Assembly: GCF_003096675.1 (NCBI RefSeq)
Contig: NZ_QEKW01000018.1
Coordinates: 1-64,000, forward strand
Source: Actinomycetospora cinnamomea
Lineage (GTDB): Bacteria; Actinomycetota; Actinomycetes; Mycobacteriales; Pseudonocardiaceae
Length of the DNA stretch: 64,000 bases
Direction of reading: 5' to 3'
Below, piece after piece: positions 25,482 to 34,242 of this stretch. The notes beneath the pieces were generated by a model. It searched no databases, was not told the DNA's origin, and saw only the letters and a program-made list of their open reading frames with translations. Each line of letters begins with the position of its first letter. Position 1 is the first letter of the stretch. Made by a program: the position numbers and the translations under genes.

Positions 25482-26399
25482 CTACGCCTGCGACGCGCCC
25501 GCGTACGAGTCCGCCGCCGCGTAGACACGGCGGCCGTACTCGTCGGAGTTGTTGTACGACAGCACCGCCGCGCGCCAGCCCGGACCGGTGGCGAGGTCGC
25601 GGCCGCCGGCGCACAGGTACCGCCCGGCGGCGAGCGCGGCGTCGTCGATGTTGTTCGGGTCGGCGACCCCGTCGCCGTTGCCGTCCGAGCGCCACCGCGC
25701 CCACGTCGACGGGATGAACTGCAGGGGGCCCACCGCACGGTCGAGGGCCGTGTCGCCGTCGAGGACGCCGCCGTCGGTGTCGCCGATGGTGCGGTTGCCG
25801 CCGGTGCCGTCGAGGGGCACGCCGATGATCGGCGGCGTCACCTTGCCGGTGTCCGCGATCGTCGCGCCGCGGTAGCGGCCGTGGTTGGACTCGATGCGGG
25901 CCAGCCCCGCGATCGTGACCCACGAGAGGTTGCACTCGGGCTGCTCGCTCTTCACGGCGAGGTCGGCCATCCCGTAGGCCTGCAGGGCGCGGGCGGGGAC
26001 GTCGACCCGCTCGGAGATCCCGCTCGCCCAGCTCGCGAGCGTCGCCCGCGGCCCGCCCCCGGCCGGGGCGGGCGCCCCGGGCAGCTGCGCGAGCGCGGGC
26101 GGGGCGAGCGCGCTGGGCTGCGCGACCGTGCCGAGCTGCACGGGGGCCGGCTCCACCTCGAGGGCGGGGATCTCCTCGGCGCCCGCGTCCTGGCGCCCGA
26201 ACTGGTGGCGCTGGCTCACGACCACGACCGTGGCGACGGCCGCGAGCAGCAGCAGGAGGACCAGGCCGAGGCGCCCGACGAGCGCGAGCCGGCGCGGAGG
26301 GGGCGCCACCTCCGCGTCGCGTCCGCTGCGGACCGTCGATCGACGGGGGCCCGGGACACGATCGCGGGAACCCGGCGTCGGGTCGGTCGGCGCGCTCAT
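25482..26399 (-). CDS. Membrane-anchored lytic murein transglycosylase (Rv1022-like position)
   Basis: 305 residues. A basic cytoplasmic tail, a transmembrane helix (about 41-62), a Pro/Ala-rich linker (75-118) and an SLT-like domain (about 120-290) with catalytic E170 in GLARIESNHGRY, plus VGPLQFIPSTWARW and NNIDDAALAAGRYLC. Cleaves glycan strands of peptidoglycan outside the membrane. M. tuberculosis LpqU at this place is a lipoprotein, but here no lipobox cysteine is present. In mycobacteria the next gene is mazG. Here a 19-kb insertion follows. Confidence 0.88.
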   Translation of the reverse strand: MSAPTDPTPGSRDRVPGPRRSTVRSGRDAEVAPPPRRLALVGRLGLVLLLLLAAVATVVVVSQRHQFGRQDAGAEEIPALEVEPAPVQLGTVAQPSALAPPALAQLPGAPAPAGGGPRATLASWASGISERVDVPARALQAYGMADLAVKSEQPECNLSWVTIAGLARIESNHGRYRGATIADTGKVTPPIIGVPLDGTGGNRTIGDTDGGVLDGDTALDRAVGPLQFIPSTWARWRSDGNGDGVADPNNIDDAALAAGRYLCAGGRDLATGPGWRAAVLSYNNSDEYGRRVYAAADSYAGASQA

Positions 26400-26470
26400 C
26401 GGGGGGCAGGTTACGCGGCGGTACACGACGGGCCGCGGCCAGTGGGAGACCGGCGCGCCACCGGTCGGGA

Positions 26471-27721
26471 TCAGGTGCGCAGCAGGTCCTGCCCCAGGAA
26501 GTCCCCTGGTCCGCGGACCCCGGGCAGGGCGAAGAAGAACCCGCCCCCCTCGGCCATGACGTACTCCTCGAGGGGCTCGCCGTCGAGGCGTCCCTGGACC
26601 GCGAGGAATCCGGCCTCCAGGCTGCGCTGGTAGCAGACGAACGCGAGTCCCTGGTCGAGGGCCCCGGCCCCGTCGAAGCCGCGGGTGTAGGAGAAGCCGC
26701 GGCGCAGCAGGAGGCTGCCCGCGGTCTCGGGTGTCCTCGGGTTGGCCAGGCGGATGTGGGCGTCGAGGGGCGTGATCCGACCGTCGGGGTCGGCGCGGTA
26801 GTCCGGCTCGTCGATCTCCGAGGCCCGCCCGAGCGGCGCGCCGCTGAGCTTGTGCCGCCCGATCAGGGCCTCCTGCTCGGCGAGCGGGGTCCGGTCCCAG
26901 AACTCCACGAACATCCGGATGACGCGGACGACGAGGTACGACCCGCCCGCGGTCCAGGCCGGCTCGGGGTCGCCCGCCGCGACCCACACGTAGCGGTCCA
27001 TCAGCGCGGCGTTCGAGGACGTCAGGTTCGCGGTCCCGTCGATGAAGCCGAGGAGGTTGCGCGGCGAGCCGGTCGTCGACTCCCCCGGCGCCGAGCCGCG
27101 CCCGAACCCGTCGAGCACCCACCGCAGGGTCAGCGTGCGCCGCGTCCGGCGCATCAGCTGGCGCAGGGCGAACACGACCGTGTCCGGGTGCCGGGCCTGC
27201 ACGCTGACGAGGACGTCACCGTGGCTGCGGGCCGGGTCGAGGCGGTCATTGGCCAGGAACGGCATCGTCACCAGTTCCCGGGGGCGCAGGGCGGCCAGGC
27301 CGTACCGGTGGTCGAACAGCGAGGCCCCCACCCCGACCACGATCGAGAGATCGTCGGGCGGGGGCTCGGCACCCAGGAGACCCGAGTCCTCGGGGGGCAG
27401 CGCCGGATCCCGGACCCGGGGCGGTCGCCCGGACATGAGCCCGTCGATCTCGTCGGTCAGTTCCCGCAGCATCTCCTCGAGGGCGCCGCGGTCGGGCGCG
27501 AGGCTGGTGAACGAGGCCAGCAGGCCCGAGGCCGGGACCGGCAGGGACGTGATGCCGGTCTGGGTGTGCCCGTGGAAGGGGACGCGATCGGCCGGGCCCC
27601 CGCCCGGTGCCGACCCCGACGAGGACGAGGCGCACCCGGCGAGCAGCGCGCCGCCGCCGAGCGCGGCGCCGGTGGTGAACAGCCGGCGGCGCGACAGCCC
27701 GCCACGGTCGCCGGAGGTCAC
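26471..27721 (-). CDS. efeB: Dyp-type peroxidase EfeB, Tat-exported
   Basis: Heme peroxidase/deferrochelatase of the Efe ferrous-iron system. Seen: twin-arginine signal SRRRLFTTG followed by a hydrophobic core and LLAGC30 (possible lipoprotein cleavage), the distal heme motif GFIDGTANL (GxxDG) and the proximal region DAHIRLANP with the axial His, then RRGFSYTRGF. 416 residues, normal. GTG 27721 overlaps the efeO stop as GTGA. The permease EfeU is not encoded nearby. Confidence 0.93.
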   Translation of the reverse strand: MTSGDRGGLSRRRLFTTGAALGGGALLAGCASSSSGSAPGGGPADRVPFHGHTQTGITSLPVPASGLLASFTSLAPDRGALEEMLRELTDEIDGLMSGRPPRVRDPALPPEDSGLLGAEPPPDDLSIVVGVGASLFDHRYGLAALRPRELVTMPFLANDRLDPARSHGDVLVSVQARHPDTVVFALRQLMRRTRRTLTLRWVLDGFGRGSAPGESTTGSPRNLLGFIDGTANLTSSNAALMDRYVWVAAGDPEPAWTAGGSYLVVRVIRMFVEFWDRTPLAEQEALIGRHKLSGAPLGRASEIDEPDYRADPDGRITPLDAHIRLANPRTPETAGSLLLRRGFSYTRGFDGAGALDQGLAFVCYQRSLEAGFLAVQGRLDGEPLEEYVMAEGGGFFFALPGVRGPGDFLGQDLLRT

Positions 27722-28647
27722 TGGAGGCCCAACACCCCCGGGACCATGGCGACGTCCTCCGACAGTCCGGCGAGCTGGACCTTGAAGGTGTCGACCTGCT
27801 GGGTCGTCACCGTCGGCGCCGGGCACAGCGGCGACGGGTACTCGTCGTTCTCCTGGCAGTACGGCACGAACGACCCGTCGGGCCGTCGCAGCGACGCGAG
27901 GCCCGCGTCGACGTCGGCGAAGCCCTGGTCGATCGCGGGGAGCACGGCGGGCCGGGAGGCCTGCAACGCCGGCCGCAGGAACCCGATGACCGCGACCGAA
28001 CCGTCGATGTTGGCCTGGAAATCGGAGAGGTCGGTCTTGGAGTACCGGTCCTCCTCGCCGGTGATCTTGCCCTGGGACACCTCCTCGATCAGCTCCGCGG
28101 AGCCCCGGGCCATGTCGAGCGCCGGGATGCGCAAGGTCCGGATCTGCTGGTCGAGGGTCTGCAGGTCGGCGTCGAGCTGGTCGGCGAACGGGACGGCGGC
28201 GGCGGTCTGCCCCTGCTCCCAGAGGATGTACTCGATGCGGTGCCACCCGGTGAACTCCGGGTCCTCCACCCCGGCGAAGTCGTCGACCCGGGCGTCGACG
28301 GCGCCGTCGATCTCCTCCACGAGGCCGGCGATCGGCTCGATGCGCTCCCAGCCGACGCGCGAGGGCGCGAACGCCGCCTTGGCGGCCTCCAGGTCGCCCG
28401 CCCGGACCGCGTCGGTGAGGACACGGGTGCCCGCGACCGTGTCGGCGACCTGCTGCCGGACGTAGTCCTCGTACTGCGCGACCGCCTGGTCGATCATCTG
28501 CGTCCGGTCCGGCGCCGCCGGTGCCGCGGCGGGCGCCGCGGGAGCGGGCGGGGCCGGCGGCGCACCCCCGCACGCCGCGAGGACGACGACCGCCGCTCCG
28601 AGGACGCCGACGAGCGGCAGGACCTGGCGGGAACCGGTGCTGGGCAC
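27718..28647 (-). CDS. efeO: EfeO iron-binding lipoprotein (M75 domain)
   Basis: Periplasmic iron-capture component. Signal peptide with lipobox LAAC26, a Pro/Ala linker, and an imelysin/M75 helical domain from about residue 48. The metal motif HxxE is present in GWHRIEYILWE, and a PYCQENDEYPS segment is near the C-terminus. No N-terminal cupredoxin domain is visible, so it is the single-domain form. 309 residues. GAAGGGG precedes GTG 28647. A strong iron box overlaps its promoter (28666-28684), with TAACTT as -10. Confidence 0.92.
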   Translation of the reverse strand: MPSTGSRQVLPLVGVLGAAVVVLAACGGAPPAPPAPAAPAAAPAAPDRTQMIDQAVAQYEDYVRQQVADTVAGTRVLTDAVRAGDLEAAKAAFAPSRVGWERIEPIAGLVEEIDGAVDARVDDFAGVEDPEFTGWHRIEYILWEQGQTAAAVPFADQLDADLQTLDQQIRTLRIPALDMARGSAELIEEVSQGKITGEEDRYSKTDLSDFQANIDGSVAVIGFLRPALQASRPAVLPAIDQGFADVDAGLASLRRPDGSFVPYCQENDEYPSPLCPAPTVTTQQVDTFKVQLAGLSEDVAMVPGVLGLQ

Positions 28648-28665
28648 GTCGCGCCCCTTCCTGTG

Positions 28666-28684
28666 TGAAGTTAGGCTCACCTTA
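28666..28684. promoter_or_regulatory. IdeR/DmdR-type iron box between efeO and the Emb-type gene
   Basis: The 19-mer TGAAGTTAGGCTCACCTTA matches the actinobacterial iron-box consensus (TTAGGTTAGGCTCACCTAA form) at 16 positions. It overlaps -10-like elements on both strands (TAACTT toward efeO, TAGGCT toward the Emb-type gene), so both could be iron-repressed. Confidence 0.75.
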
Positions 28685-28735
28685 CATCTGGCCCGCCTGA
28701 TGACAAGCCGTCCGCGATCGCGAGGATGAGGACCC

Positions 28736-31700
28736 GTGACACCGGCACGCGGCACCGGCCGCGCCGCGCCCGCGGCCGCGGTCGCCGGGCTCGTCGCCGT
28801 GCTGTGCGCGCTGCTGCTGCCCTTCGCCCCGGTGTCGGTGAACGAGCCCACCGTGCGCTGGCCGGTCGACCCGTCGAGACCGGAGTCGACGTTGCTCACC
28901 CTGACCGCCTACCGGCCGCTCGCGCTCGACCTGCGGTTCAGCTGCGACGTCGCCCGCCAGGCCGGGGCCGAGGGGTCCGGCGTCGTCGTCTCGACCGCGC
29001 TGCCGGGCTCGCCGGAGGCGGGCGTCACCGGGCTGCTCGTCACCGCCGCCGACGGTCGGGTCGCCGTGCGTGCCCTCGACCGCGTGCTGGTCGACGAGCC
29101 GCTGCCCACCGGGCCCTGCGCGTACCGGGTCACCGGCCGCAGCGCCGGTCGCCCCACCGACGTGCGCCCGTCCGGCCCCGGCGGTGGGGCGCGTGCCCCG
29201 GGCGCGTTCGCCGGACCCGGCGACGCGGAGCTCGTGGTCACCCGCGACGGGCGCGAGCTCGCCCGCGCCGCCGACGACCAGCTCCCCGACGTCGACGTCC
29301 TGGTCACCTCGGTCACCACGCTGCCTCCCGACGCCGCCGGGGACCTCGCGGTCCGGCTCCGGGTCGACGACGAGTTCACCAGCAGCCCGACCCCGCTCAA
29401 GAACGTGCTGACCGCGGTGCTCGTGCTCGCCCTGCTGGCCGCGGCCGGCCTCCTCGTGGCCGCCGACCGCACCTCGCCCGAGGCCACCCCGCGGCGCTCC
29501 CGGCGTCCCCGGTGGCCGGGGCGGCCCCGGGTCGTCGACCTCGCCGTGCCGGCCGTGCTGGCGGTGTGGACGTTCGTGGCGCCGGCCACCGACGACGACG
29601 GGTACTTCGCCACGCAGGCCCGCAACGCGGTGCTCTCCGGCGAGGTCGGCAACTACTACCAGTTCTACGACCAGAGCTTCGTCCCGTTCACCTGGGTCTC
29701 CCAGGGCCTGGGCGCCTGGCAGCAGCTCGCCGGGTTCGGTCCGGTCCCGCAGCGGGTCCCGGCGCTGGTCCTCGGTGTGCTCACCTGGCTGGTGCTGCGC
29801 CGCGTCGCCGCGCCGGCCTTCGAGCAGCCGGCGGGGCCGGCGGCTCCGGGTGAGCCGGACGGGCCGGTGGGACGGTGGCGGGCCCGCGCCGGGCCCGTCG
29901 TGCTCGGGGTGGTCTTCCTGGCGTGGTGGGTCCCCTACGACATGGGTGTGCGCCCGGAGGCCGTGGTCGCCCTGTGCGGCGTCGCCGCGATGCACGCCGT
30001 GCTGGTCACCGGGCGCGACCACCGGCTGGCACCGGCCTGGGTGGCGTGCGCGCTCGCCGGGGTGGGGTTCACCGCCCACACGACCGGGGTCACCATGGTC
30101 GCGCCGCTGCTCGCCGGCCTGCCCGCCCTGTGGCCGGTGCTGCGCGTGCCCGGCGCGCGCGTGGCCACGGCCGGCCGGGTCGTCGCCGTGGCCTCGGGGG
30201 CGATGATCGCTCCGCTGCTCGGGTTCGCCGACGGGGCGCTGCGCGACTTCCGGCGCGGGCAGGCGCTCTTCCTGTCGGTGCTGGAGCAGGACGGGTGGAC
30301 CGCGGAGTTCGAGCGGTACGCGTACCTGCTCGACGAGGGTGCGATGGGCAACTTCGCCAAGCGGGCCGCGGTGCTGGCGTGCCTGGTCGCGCTCGCGTGG
30401 TACGCCGTGCTCGCGGTCGCCGCCCGGGCGAGGCACCGTCCGCTGCCGGCCCCGCTGACGCTCGCCGCGACCACCACGGCGCTGTCCTTCGTGGCGCTGG
30501 CCGCGACCCCGTCGAAGTGGACCCACCACTTCGGCGCCCTCGCCGGGGTCGGTCCGGCGTTCCTCGGCGTCCTGCTGGTGACGGCCGTGCCGCTGACCCG
30601 GCGCGTGCTGGACGGGGCGAGACCACCGGGTGGTGTCGTCGCCGCGGCCGCCGGCTCCGTCGTGGCGGCGATCGCGCTGGCCTGGCACGGCCCGAACTCC
30701 TGGCCGTACGCCTGGCTCGACGGCGTGCGCACCCCCCACCAGCCCCCCTCGATCCGCAACGTCGGGCTGGACAGCCCGCTGCTGTGGGCCCTCGCCGTCG
30801 GGCTGGTGGCGCTCGTGCTGGCGTGGCGGTCCCGCGGGAGCGGTGTCGACGCCGCCCGGCGGCACGCACTGTGGGCCCTGCCGATCGTGGTCGTGGTCTC
30901 CCTCGCCGCGACCACCGCCTACACCGTCGGGAGCTTCGGTGTCGCCGCCGTCCGCGGTGTCCCCCCCGGCTCGATGTGGGCCCGGACGACGGCCGACCCG
31001 CTCGGGTCGGGCTGTGGCGCGACCTCGACCATCCGCGTCCTCGATCCCTTCACCGCCCGACCCCTGGCGCCCGCGGGCCTGCCCGCCCCGTCACCACCGG
31101 CGGGTTTCGTGCCCGACGCCGGGTACTACGCGAACAACCGCCCGCAGGGCAGCGTCACCGCGGGCTGGGGCAGCCTCGCCGGCGACGACGCCGGCCCCGC
31201 CGGGCAGGACACCGCCGAGCAGAGCACCGGGGAGATGTCCACCGGGTGGTACGCCCTCCCGGACGCACCCGGGGACGGGTCCACCGTCATCGTGACCGCG
31301 GCCGGGACGCTCGCCGCCGGCAACGAGCTGGTCGCGGAGTACGGGCGACGGACGGGTGCGTCCCCGGCCCCCACCGGCGAGCAGGCGCTCGCCGACACCC
31401 TGCGCAGCCCGTCGTGGCGGACTTTGACGCTGGCGCCGCCCCCCGGGAGCGACGTCGTCCGACTGCACGCCGTGGACCGCACGGGCGATCTCCACGGCTG
31501 GCTGGCGTTCACCGCGCCGGCGCTGGCCCGGCCGGTCGACCTCCGGACCCACCTGCGGGACGGGTTCGGCGCCGACGCCCCCGTCGCCCTCGGCTGGCAC
31601 CTGGCCTTCGCCCATCCGTGCCTGCGGCCGCCCGCTGTCGTCGACGGCATCACCGAGCCACCGGTCGCGGCGATCCTGCGGGTCGACGGGCCTCGCGCCG

Positions 31701-31924
31701 CCCTCGACGACATCGCGTGGCAGCCCGCCCGGGGCGGGGTGTTCGGGCAGGTCGCGCGCAGCCGTTCCGTGCTCGCCCTCGCGACCGTCGGCCCGGTCGA
31801 CCCGGACGTGCGGGTGTACGTGTTCGGCACCCCCCTCGCCCGGGACGCCTACACCCTGACGACCGAGCAGCGGACCGTGCCCGGGGCCCGCGTCGCGATC
31901 AGCGCGCCCCCGGCGCCGAGGTGA
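28736..31924 (+). CDS. Arabinosyltransferase of the EmbA/B/C family (GT53)
   Basis: 1062-residue GT-C membrane enzyme transferring arabinofuranose from decaprenyl-phosphoryl-arabinose. Seen: N-terminal helix then the extracytoplasmic jelly-roll (about 40-215, LQPFAPV-like LLPFAPVSVNEPTVRWP), the catalytic DDDGYF (286-291) with NYYQFYDQSFVPFTW, about 12 further helices, and a C-terminal carbohydrate-binding domain (about 745-1060). GTG 28736 has GAGGATGAGG upstream. It is divergent from efeO across an iron box and followed by a flippase and GT2 gene. The polymer may be arabinogalactan/arabinan or a distinct iron-linked glycan. Confidence 0.9.
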   Translation: MTPARGTGRAAPAAAVAGLVAVLCALLLPFAPVSVNEPTVRWPVDPSRPESTLLTLTAYRPLALDLRFSCDVARQAGAEGSGVVVSTALPGSPEAGVTGLLVTAADGRVAVRALDRVLVDEPLPTGPCAYRVTGRSAGRPTDVRPSGPGGGARAPGAFAGPGDAELVVTRDGRELARAADDQLPDVDVLVTSVTTLPPDAAGDLAVRLRVDDEFTSSPTPLKNVLTAVLVLALLAAAGLLVAADRTSPEATPRRSRRPRWPGRPRVVDLAVPAVLAVWTFVAPATDDDGYFATQARNAVLSGEVGNYYQFYDQSFVPFTWVSQGLGAWQQLAGFGPVPQRVPALVLGVLTWLVLRRVAAPAFEQPAGPAAPGEPDGPVGRWRARAGPVVLGVVFLAWWVPYDMGVRPEAVVALCGVAAMHAVLVTGRDHRLAPAWVACALAGVGFTAHTTGVTMVAPLLAGLPALWPVLRVPGARVATAGRVVAVASGAMIAPLLGFADGALRDFRRGQALFLSVLEQDGWTAEFERYAYLLDEGAMGNFAKRAAVLACLVALAWYAVLAVAARARHRPLPAPLTLAATTTALSFVALAATPSKWTHHFGALAGVGPAFLGVLLVTAVPLTRRVLDGARPPGGVVAAAAGSVVAAIALAWHGPNSWPYAWLDGVRTPHQPPSIRNVGLDSPLLWALAVGLVALVLAWRSRGSGVDAARRHALWALPIVVVVSLAATTAYTVGSFGVAAVRGVPPGSMWARTTADPLGSGCGATSTIRVLDPFTARPLAPAGLPAPSPPAGFVPDAGYYANNRPQGSVTAGWGSLAGDDAGPAGQDTAEQSTGEMSTGWYALPDAPGDGSTVIVTAAGTLAAGNELVAEYGRRTGASPAPTGEQALADTLRSPSWRTLTLAPPPGSDVVRLHAVDRTGDLHGWLAFTAPALARPVDLRTHLRDGFGADAPVALGWHLAFAHPCLRPPAVVDGITEPPVAAILRVDGPRAALDDIAWQPARGGVFGQVARSRSVLALATVGPVDPDVRVYVFGTPLARDAYTLTTEQRTVPGARVAISAPPAPR

Positions 31925-31992
31925 GGGTGTCCTCACATGCCCGCTACCCTTCCGGTCGTGCCACGCCCCCCGCTCCGTGCCGCACCCCCGGG

Positions 31993-33348
31993 ATGAGCGT
32001 CTCCCCCGCGGCGACGAACGACGGGCGCCTGCGGGCGCCCGTGCGCGCCGGGCTGCTGGGCAAGGCGGCCGAGGCGGTCACCCTCCTGCTGCTGGCCGTC
32101 GTCGTGCCGCGCACCCTCGGTCCGGCCGACTACGGCCGGTTCTCGGTGGCCCTGACGGTGGTCGCGGTCGGCTCGGTCGCGATGACGTTGGGGGGCGCCA
32201 CCCTGCTCGCCCGCTACGTCCCGGCCGCGGCGGCGCCGGAACGCCCGGCGCTGGCCCGGGCGCTGACCCTGCGGCTGGCCCGTCACCGGGCGTGGGCGTG
32301 GGCGGCGCTGGCGGTGGTCGCCGCGGCGCTCGCGGTCGCGGACCCGGCGACGTTCCCGCCGCTGGTGACGGCGTTCGTCCTCCTCGCCCTCGCCCTCAAC
32401 GTCGCGGCCACGCTCGCGCTGCAGGCCGATCTCGGGCTCGGCCGCACCGGACCGTGGTGCGCGCGCTATCCGGTGCAGAACGCCGCGCTCGTGGTGGCGG
32501 TGATCGTGCTCCACGACGCCGCGGGCTCGACCGGGGCGGCCGGGGCGATCCTCGTGGCGGCCGTGGTGGGCGCCGGCCTCGCGGCCGTCGCGTCCCGTCC
32601 CCTCCTCACGGCGCGGCGGCACCCCGTGGTGGCGTGGCCCGAGGGCGCACCACGCTTCGGGCTCCTCCAGGCCGGGAGCGGGGTGCTGGTCCAGCTCACA
32701 CAGCGGGGCGGGATCGTCGTGGTGGCGGTCGTCGGCGGGGCCGGGGCGCAGACCGGGTTCGCGGCCCTGGCGCTGGGCGTCGCGCTCGCCGCCACCTATG
32801 CGGTGGTGCAGGTCTTCACCGTCTCGTTGCCGACGCTCGCCCGCCGCGACGACGACACGCTCGACGCGGCCGAGGAGGCCGAGGGCGCCGAGGGGGCCGA
32901 GGGGGCCGAGGCCGCCCTGCGCCGCCTCGCCGGACGGCTGCTGGTCGTCGTGCTGGCCGGCGCCGCCGTCGCGGCGCCCCTGCTCGACGTCGTGACCCCG
33001 GCGGTGTTCGGCGCCGGGTTCGCGGCGGCGTCCGCGGCCTTCGTCCCGGCCCTGGCTCTGGTCGTCCTCGCCCCGGTGAACGCCCTCGCCGTGCAGGCCG
33101 CGGCGCTGCGGCTGCGACCCCGGGCGACCCTGCAGACGGCCCTGGGCGGGTTCGTGGTCTTCGGGGCGGCGGCCGCCCTGGCCGTGCCCGCCTGGGGGGC
33201 GGCGGGCGCGACGTCCGCGGCCCTGTTGGGGGCCGCCGGGTCGGTCGCGGTCGCGCTCCGGGTCCTGCCCGGCGCCGTGGGGACCCGGCTCGCCGTGGCC
33301 TCGCCGGCCGGCGCCGCGGCCGTCGTCGCGCTCGGGGTGCTGACGTGA
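31993..33348 (+). CDS. Polysaccharide flippase-like membrane protein (MOP superfamily)
   Basis: 451 residues, about 12-14 transmembrane helices. The N-terminal VPRTLGPADYGRFSVALTVV motif is characteristic of Wzx/MVF-type oligosaccharide exporters. An acidic cytoplasmic loop (about 293-308) is encoded by a 9-bp tandem repeat. ATG 31993 lies 68 bp after the arabinosyltransferase stop. The stop overlaps the next GT2 start as GTGA. It probably flips a lipid-linked glycan made by the neighbouring transferases. Substrate unknown. Confidence 0.8.
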   Translation: MSVSPAATNDGRLRAPVRAGLLGKAAEAVTLLLLAVVVPRTLGPADYGRFSVALTVVAVGSVAMTLGGATLLARYVPAAAAPERPALARALTLRLARHRAWAWAALAVVAAALAVADPATFPPLVTAFVLLALALNVAATLALQADLGLGRTGPWCARYPVQNAALVVAVIVLHDAAGSTGAAGAILVAAVVGAGLAAVASRPLLTARRHPVVAWPEGAPRFGLLQAGSGVLVQLTQRGGIVVVAVVGGAGAQTGFAALALGVALAATYAVVQVFTVSLPTLARRDDDTLDAAEEAEGAEGAEGAEAALRRLAGRLLVVVLAGAAVAAPLLDVVTPAVFGAGFAAASAAFVPALALVVLAPVNALAVQAAALRLRPRATLQTALGGFVVFGAAAALAVPAWGAAGATSAALLGAAGSVAVALRVLPGAVGTRLAVASPAGAAAVVALGVLT

Positions 33349-34238
33349 CCGGCCCGCGCATCTCGGTCGTGGTCCCGACCCGTGACCGGCCCGACCGCCT
33401 CGCGGTCTGCCTCGCCGCGCTGGAGGACCAGGACGCGACCGACCTCGAGATCGTGGTCGTCGACGACGCCTCGCGCGACGCCCGCGCCGTCGCGGACGTC
33501 GTGGCACGCGCCCCCCGCGCGCGGCTCGTGGCCGGCGCGGGCCGGGGTCCGGCGGCCGCCCGCAACGCCGGGGTCCGTGCCGCCCGGGCGCCGGTGGTCT
33601 GCTTCACCGACGACGACTGCGAACCCGTGCCCGGGTGGGCGCGGGCCCTCGCGGCACGGATCGCCGACGGCGCCGAGGCGGCGGCGGGACCGACCCGCAA
33701 CGGCCGCCCCGACAGCGTGCTGGCCGCCGCCTCCCAGACGATCGCGAGCCACCTCGCCGAGGCGGGCGTCGACCCCGTCACGCAGCGGATGCGGTTCGCC
33801 CCCACCAGCAACCTCGCGTGCCGCGCCGACGTCTGTCGCGCCGTGCCGTTCGACGAGCGCTACCCGCTGGCCGCGGGCGAGGACCGGGACTGGTGCGAGC
33901 GCCTCACCGGGGCGGGCCACGCGCTGGTCTTCGTGCCCTCCGCCCTCGTCCGCCACCACCAGGTGCTCTCGCCCACCGGGTTCTGGCGCCAGCAGGTGCG
34001 CTACGGCCGCGGCGGCTACCGCTTCCACACCGACGCCCGCCGCCACGACCGGCCCGGACGCGGCGGCCCCCGCCTCGAGTCCCCCGGGTTCTACACCGGG
34101 CTGCTGCGCCGCGGCTTCGCCGCGGGGCCCCGGGCCGGGCTGCTGGTCGGCGTGGCCCAGGTGGCGACGGCCTGGGGCATGGGGCTGGAGGCCGCCGGAT
34201 CGATCATCCCGGGCCGGCGCACGGGCCCGGCGGCCTGA
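33345..34238 (+). CDS. GT2 family glycosyltransferase
   Basis: 297 residues, GT-A fold. Seen: SVVVPTRDRPDRLAVCLAAL at the N-terminus, VVVDDASRD, the metal-binding TDDDCEP (residues about 87-93), then GEDRDWCERLTGAGH with the ED(W) catalytic-base motif and a C-terminal helical region. No N-terminal transmembrane segment. Translationally coupled to the flippase gene. It probably adds a sugar to the lipid-linked substrate. Confidence 0.88.
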   Translation: MTGPRISVVVPTRDRPDRLAVCLAALEDQDATDLEIVVVDDASRDARAVADVVARAPRARLVAGAGRGPAAARNAGVRAARAPVVCFTDDDCEPVPGWARALAARIADGAEAAAGPTRNGRPDSVLAAASQTIASHLAEAGVDPVTQRMRFAPTSNLACRADVCRAVPFDERYPLAAGEDRDWCERLTGAGHALVFVPSALVRHHQVLSPTGFWRQQVRYGRGGYRFHTDARRHDRPGRGGPRLESPGFYTGLLRRGFAAGPRAGLLVGVAQVATAWGMGLEAAGSIIPGRRTGPAA

Positions 34239-34242
34239 CCGG

